This document shows positions 62,471 to 64,000 of a stretch of DNA of 64,000 bases, piece after piece. The stretch lies in assembly GCA_964470965.1 (NCBI GenBank), contig CAYYIS010000008.1, positions 1-64,000 of the forward strand, written 5' to 3'. The stretch comes from CAYYIS01 sp964470965. GTDB lineage: Bacteria > JAAXHH01 > JABIQT01. Every line of letters starts with the position of its first letter. The first letter of the stretch is position 1. A model generated the notes under the pieces. That model worked only from the letters and a program-made list of their open reading frames with translations. It was not told where the DNA came from and did no database searches. The position numbers and the translations under genes were made by a program.

Positions 62471-63301
62471 TCATCCTTCCAATGGCTCCTCGTCGTTGAA
62501 CACCTGCGTCCGCTTCATTACGCGTCGTTCCGTGTCGGGAAACGGTTCCCGACGGTGCATGGTAGGCCGGTTGTCCCACATGACAAGGTCGCCGACCTGC
62601 CAATGATGTGTCCACTCGAATTGAGGCTGCGACTGATGTGCGATCAGGGTATCGAGTAATTCCCTACTTTCGTTTTCGCTGAGACCGACGACGTATTTGG
62701 TCAGATGCGGCCCCACATACAGCGAACTTCTGCCGGTGTCAGGGTGTGTGCGCACCACAGGATGGTCAACTGGATAAGGCGGGTTCTGTTCCTCCACATA
62801 ATGACGGTGCACCGCCCGCAAACCCTTCAATCGTCTTTTCATCTCATCGTCGAGCGCCTCGTATGCGGCATAGCAGTTACACCACTGGGTGGCGCCGCCG
62901 ACCATTGGAATCTCAACCGCGTACAGCACCGATATGGTGCCGGGTTTGGGCATGTATGAGAGGTCTGAATGAAAGCTAATTTCCTCATTGCCGAGGGCAC
63001 CGATCGGCTCCCCATTCTCCTTCAGGTTGGAGATAATAAAGATTTCCTTCACACGCCGATCCCGTTGCTTACGGACATGTTGTACAGGCTTACCGAAATA
63101 GGAGGTGAATCGCACCTGATCCTCATCGGTAATCGTCTGATTTCGAAAATAGATCACACAGTGATCCTGCAATGCCTGTCGAACAATATTGACTTCCCGG
63201 GAAGAGAGTGGCAAACTCAGATCCAGTCCGGTTATTTCCACGCCCAGGGCGCCGCCGGTTGGGTGAACCTGCATGTGATCGTGCTTGTTCATGGTTGACA
63301 T
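62471..63301 (-). CDS. TauD/TfdA-family dioxygenase
   Basis: A 276-residue Fe(II)/2-oxoglutarate-dependent dioxygenase of the TauD/TfdA family (taurine, 2,4-D and related substrates). The iron ligands H-x-D are in F-H-S-D-L-S-Y near residue 109, the distal His in N-R-P-T-M-H-R near 250, and the 2-oxoglutarate-binding Arg in E-R-R-V-M-K-R near 262. Length is normal for the family. ATG 63301 is preceded by GAGGAG (8 bases). It starts 10 bases after the PhyH gene on the same strand and is likely cotranscribed with it. The substrate is unknown. Confidence 0.92.
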   Translation of the reverse strand: MSTMNKHDHMQVHPTGGALGVEITGLDLSLPLSSREVNIVRQALQDHCVIYFRNQTITDEDQVRFTSYFGKPVQHVRKQRDRRVKEIFIISNLKENGEPIGALGNEEISFHSDLSYMPKPGTISVLYAVEIPMVGGATQWCNCYAAYEALDDEMKRRLKGLRAVHRHYVEEQNPPYPVDHPVVRTHPDTGRSSLYVGPHLTKYVVGLSENESRELLDTLIAHQSQPQFEWTHHWQVGDLVMWDNRPTMHRREPFPDTERRVMKRTQVFNDEEPLEG

Positions 63302-63311
63302 GAACCGCTCC

Positions 63312-64000
63312 TCAACGGTAGGTGAGTTTCGGTTCCTCACCGAGCATTTTTACACCACTTACCATTATGCTGTTGTTGGATTCATAGGCCGCTTTACCGA
63401 TCGGACGGGTGGCAGGTGAATGGTATCCGATGCGTACGGACTTTCGCCACTGGTCGGTGCGGTTTACATCGGACCAGTGGATCAGGTAATAACTGAAAAA
63501 GACGACGTCGCCGGGGTGGGCGGGAACCGCAACGGTATCCACCTTGTCAGGATGATACGTATCCGGCGGGAGATAGGGCCGGGTATGTTCGCCTGTAATA
63601 TGTTCGAGGGGCCCTCTGCAATGACTTCCAGGCACCACCTGAAGGCATCCGCTTTCATGGGGTGTTTCATCCAGGTGTATCAGGCAATCCACGAAATCAG
63701 GTCCATCATGGGGGTAAAACGGATAGTCCTGGTGCATAGGAAACGGCGTACCTTTCTCCGGCGGTTTGGCATGAAGGACCGTGTGATGCCACTGCACATC
63801 GTCACCGAGCAGGGCCCGAAGAGATGCTACCAGGCCCGGATGGAATATCACACGACTCCACGCGGCGGAATACATATGCGGATTGGATATCAACACAGCC
63901 TTTGTCTTATACCGTTCATTCTCCTCCAGATAAACATCCCGCCACGGCCCGCGCCATCCGATGCTGTCTTCCCCCCACCATTCCTCGATCAGCCACTTCA
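63312..64000 (-). CDS. Phytanoyl-CoA dioxygenase (PhyH)-family protein, partial
   Basis: A PhyH-type Fe(II)/2-oxoglutarate oxygenase, running off the right edge of the window; the reading frame stays open to position 64000. Visible ligands are H-x-D in P-M-H-Q-D-Y-P and a distal His in Y-L-I-H-W-S-D. The R-x-S pair (R-K-S-V-R-I-G-Y) near the end is the probable 2-oxoglutarate site. The methionine near 63896 is internal, because family-like sequence (E-D-S-I-G-W-R-G-P-W) continues upstream of it. It precedes the TauD gene by 10 bases. Confidence 0.88.
   Translation of the reverse strand, partial: KWLIEEWWGEDSIGWRGPWRDVYLEENERYKTKAVLISNPHMYSAAWSRVIFHPGLVASLRALLGDDVQWHHTVLHAKPPEKGTPFPMHQDYPFYPHDGPDFVDCLIHLDETPHESGCLQVVPGSHCRGPLEHITGEHTRPYLPPDTYHPDKVDTVAVPAHPGDVVFFSYYLIHWSDVNRTDQWRKSVRIGYHSPATRPIGKAAYESNNSIMVSGVKMLGEEPKLTYR

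Overview
The window looks like a chromosomal segment of an uncultured, Gram-negative, respiring, free-living bacterium. Envelope genes point to an outer membrane: a glycosyltransferase family 9 (heptosyltransferase type), the murein-recycling ligase Mpl, a periplasmic C-terminal processing protease and a lipoprotein. Menaquinone appears to be made by the futalosine route (mqnB, mqnD). Electron transfer uses a cytochrome b6-like/Rieske complex with a five-heme cytochrome c. The abundance of Fe(II)/2-oxoglutarate dioxygenases, Gfo/Idh/MocA oxidoreductases, creatininase, M55 peptidase, DUF6785-type membrane protein and DUF4175 protein recalls uncultured FCB-group lineages (Latescibacterota or Gemmatimonadota-like). 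That placement is inference from gene content only; no rRNA or tRNA gene was recognised.

Layout. 0-4.2 kb: PLP enzymes, creatininase and a small Nif11-like protein. 4.2-5.5 kb: gene-poor, with a wrecked CBS-domain gene. 5.5-12.5 kb: arylamine N-acetyltransferase whose family-typical start is an AUA codon, a cupin, a methyltransferase, GNAT, mqnB-mqnD, M55 peptidase and a TIM-barrel isomerase. 13-15 kb: a large membrane protein. 15.1-18.8 kb (minus): an ECF sigma factor, zinc-finger anti-sigma factor, HtrA-like protein with all three catalytic residues lost, and a Rad52/DdrA-like protein, in one operon behind a recognisable promoter. 19.1-23.8 kb (minus): purD, tsaC/sua5, GT9 and an XPB-type helicase. 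24.1-33.2 kb (plus): a long envelope operon, ctp-DUF4175-TPR-mpl-DUF429.

33.2-48.6 kb is mostly catabolic and accessory: amidase, two PhyH dioxygenases, an S9 peptidase, a PQQ-dehydrogenase-like lipoprotein, a dicarboxylate symporter, a beta-lactamase-fold hydrolase, a GH29 fucosidase, MscS and ClpS. Immediately after the S9 peptidase lies the most striking feature: an ArsC/Spx-family gene (39198-39566) whose catalytic cysteine codon is an in-frame TGA, followed at the right distance by a hairpin fitting the bacterial SECIS pattern. It is a strong candidate selenoprotein with a UxxC motif.

48.6-64 kb is mostly minus strand: an oxidoreductase, a decayed beta-carbonic anhydrase, a large secreted PIG-L deacetylase, the Rieske/cytochrome b/multiheme c operon, and a carbohydrate or small-molecule catabolic block (two Gfo/Idh/MocA enzymes, an esterase, a sialidase-like protein, TauD and PhyH dioxygenases). 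Four gene remnants (CBS, FtsX-type permease, carbonic anhydrase, SnoaL-like) lie between intact genes and suggest continuing gene loss. No CRISPR array, prophage, transposase or integrase was seen.
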